Of a DNA stretch of 6,975 bases, positions 6,896 through 6,975 are shown one piece after another. The stretch spans positions 1-6,975 of the forward strand of contig JASHRB010000728.1 in assembly GCA_030037575.1 (NCBI GenBank), in the 5' to 3' direction. This DNA comes from Candidatus Sulfotelmatobacter sp. (GTDB taxonomy: Bacteria > Acidobacteriota > Terriglobia > Terriglobales > Acidobacteriaceae). Each line of letters opens with the position of its first letter. The first letter of the stretch is position 1. The translations under genes and the position numbers were made by a program. The notes beneath the pieces are model-generated. The model searched no databases. It was not told the DNA's origin and was given only the letters and a program-made list of their open reading frames with translations.

Positions 6896-6975
6896 ATGGG
6901 CGTGGACGCAAAGCTTCACATCCGCCAAGCGATAACCGAAGACATCCCTCGCCTGCGCGAGGTGATCGCGGCGTC
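6896..6975 (+). CDS. GNAT-family N-acetyltransferase (N-terminal fragment, cut by window edge)
   Basis: Only the first 26 codons are present. After a short leader the sequence reads [20 protein letters not shown] (residues 8-27; the last codon is incomplete). This is the usual first beta strand and alpha-1 helix of GNAT acetyltransferases, which move an acetyl group from acetyl-CoA to an amine. The pattern is I-R-x-A-x-x-x-D-I-P-x-L-R/E-x-x. The acetyl-CoA binding motif (Q/R-x-x-G-x-G/A) would lie beyond the window, so the family call rests on the N-terminus alone and the substrate cannot be guessed. ATG at 6896 has GGAAGG 10 nt upstream. It is divergent from tyrS across about 90 bp, in which I found no clear promoter for this strand. 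Confidence 0.7.
   Translation, partial: MGVDAKLHIRQAITEDIPRLREVIAA

Noticed and set aside
6805..6897. Thirty-one-codon upstream extension of the tyrS frame
   Set aside because: The extra residues do not look like TyrRS and cover the whole tyrS-GNAT intergenic region, overlapping the GNAT start.
1..6975. Mobile elements, CRISPR arrays, tRNA genes, tandem repeats or defence genes
   Set aside because: I looked for repeat pairs, cloverleaf-like sequence and transposase or nuclease motifs and saw none; nearly all bases belong to ordinary genes of uniform composition.

Overview
The window looks like ordinary chromosome from a moderately high-GC, Gram-negative-type bacterium. I infer Acidobacteriota (Terriglobia-like). 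The reasons are the haem c plus copper-monooxygenase-fold fusion protein (a type common in Acidobacteriota and Planctomycetota), the PMT/GT83-type glycosyltransferase with a DDADS-type loop, and the general style of the hemE and hemY proteins. The taxonomy is inference; no rRNA or other phylogenetic marker is present. There are no tRNAs, CRISPR arrays, insertion sequences or phage genes, and no intergenic stretch longer than about 120 bases.

Layout. Positions 1-2956 hold a leftward run of three genes. Read in transcription order they are a cytoplasmic dienelactone-hydrolase-family protein (2956-2243), an exported single-haem c protein with a PHM/DBM-like copper domain (2246-900, overlapping the hydrolase stop by GTGA), and, after an 80-bp gap, a membrane glycosyltransferase of the ArnT/PMT family (819 to beyond position 1, cut by the window edge). 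A 120-bp divergent intergenic region (2957-3076) separates them from a rightward haem biosynthesis pair: hemE (3077-4111) and hemY (4108-5502), again joined by a GTGA overlap. hemY converges on tyrS (5542-6804, minus strand) across only 39 bp. A 17-codon open frame that starts on the hemY stop as ATGA lies in that gap. At the right edge a GNAT acetyltransferase begins on the plus strand (6896 to beyond 6975), divergent from tyrS.

How the genes work together. HemE converts uroporphyrinogen III to coproporphyrinogen III. HemY oxidises a porphyrinogen (protoporphyrinogen IX, or coproporphyrinogen III in the coproporphyrin-dependent branch). The two are evidently co-transcribed and translationally coupled. 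The ferrochelatase gene that often lies beside them is absent here. The haem c/copper protein is a plausible consumer of haem, but nothing in the sequence ties its regulation to hemE-hemY. tyrS is an unrelated housekeeping gene.

No new multi-gene system can be demonstrated. The most interesting item is the haem c/copper fusion protein, which keeps every metal ligand I would look for and is coupled to an alpha/beta hydrolase. Secondary items are the SD-less starts of tyrS and hemE close behind -10-like sequences, and the stub open frame after hemY.
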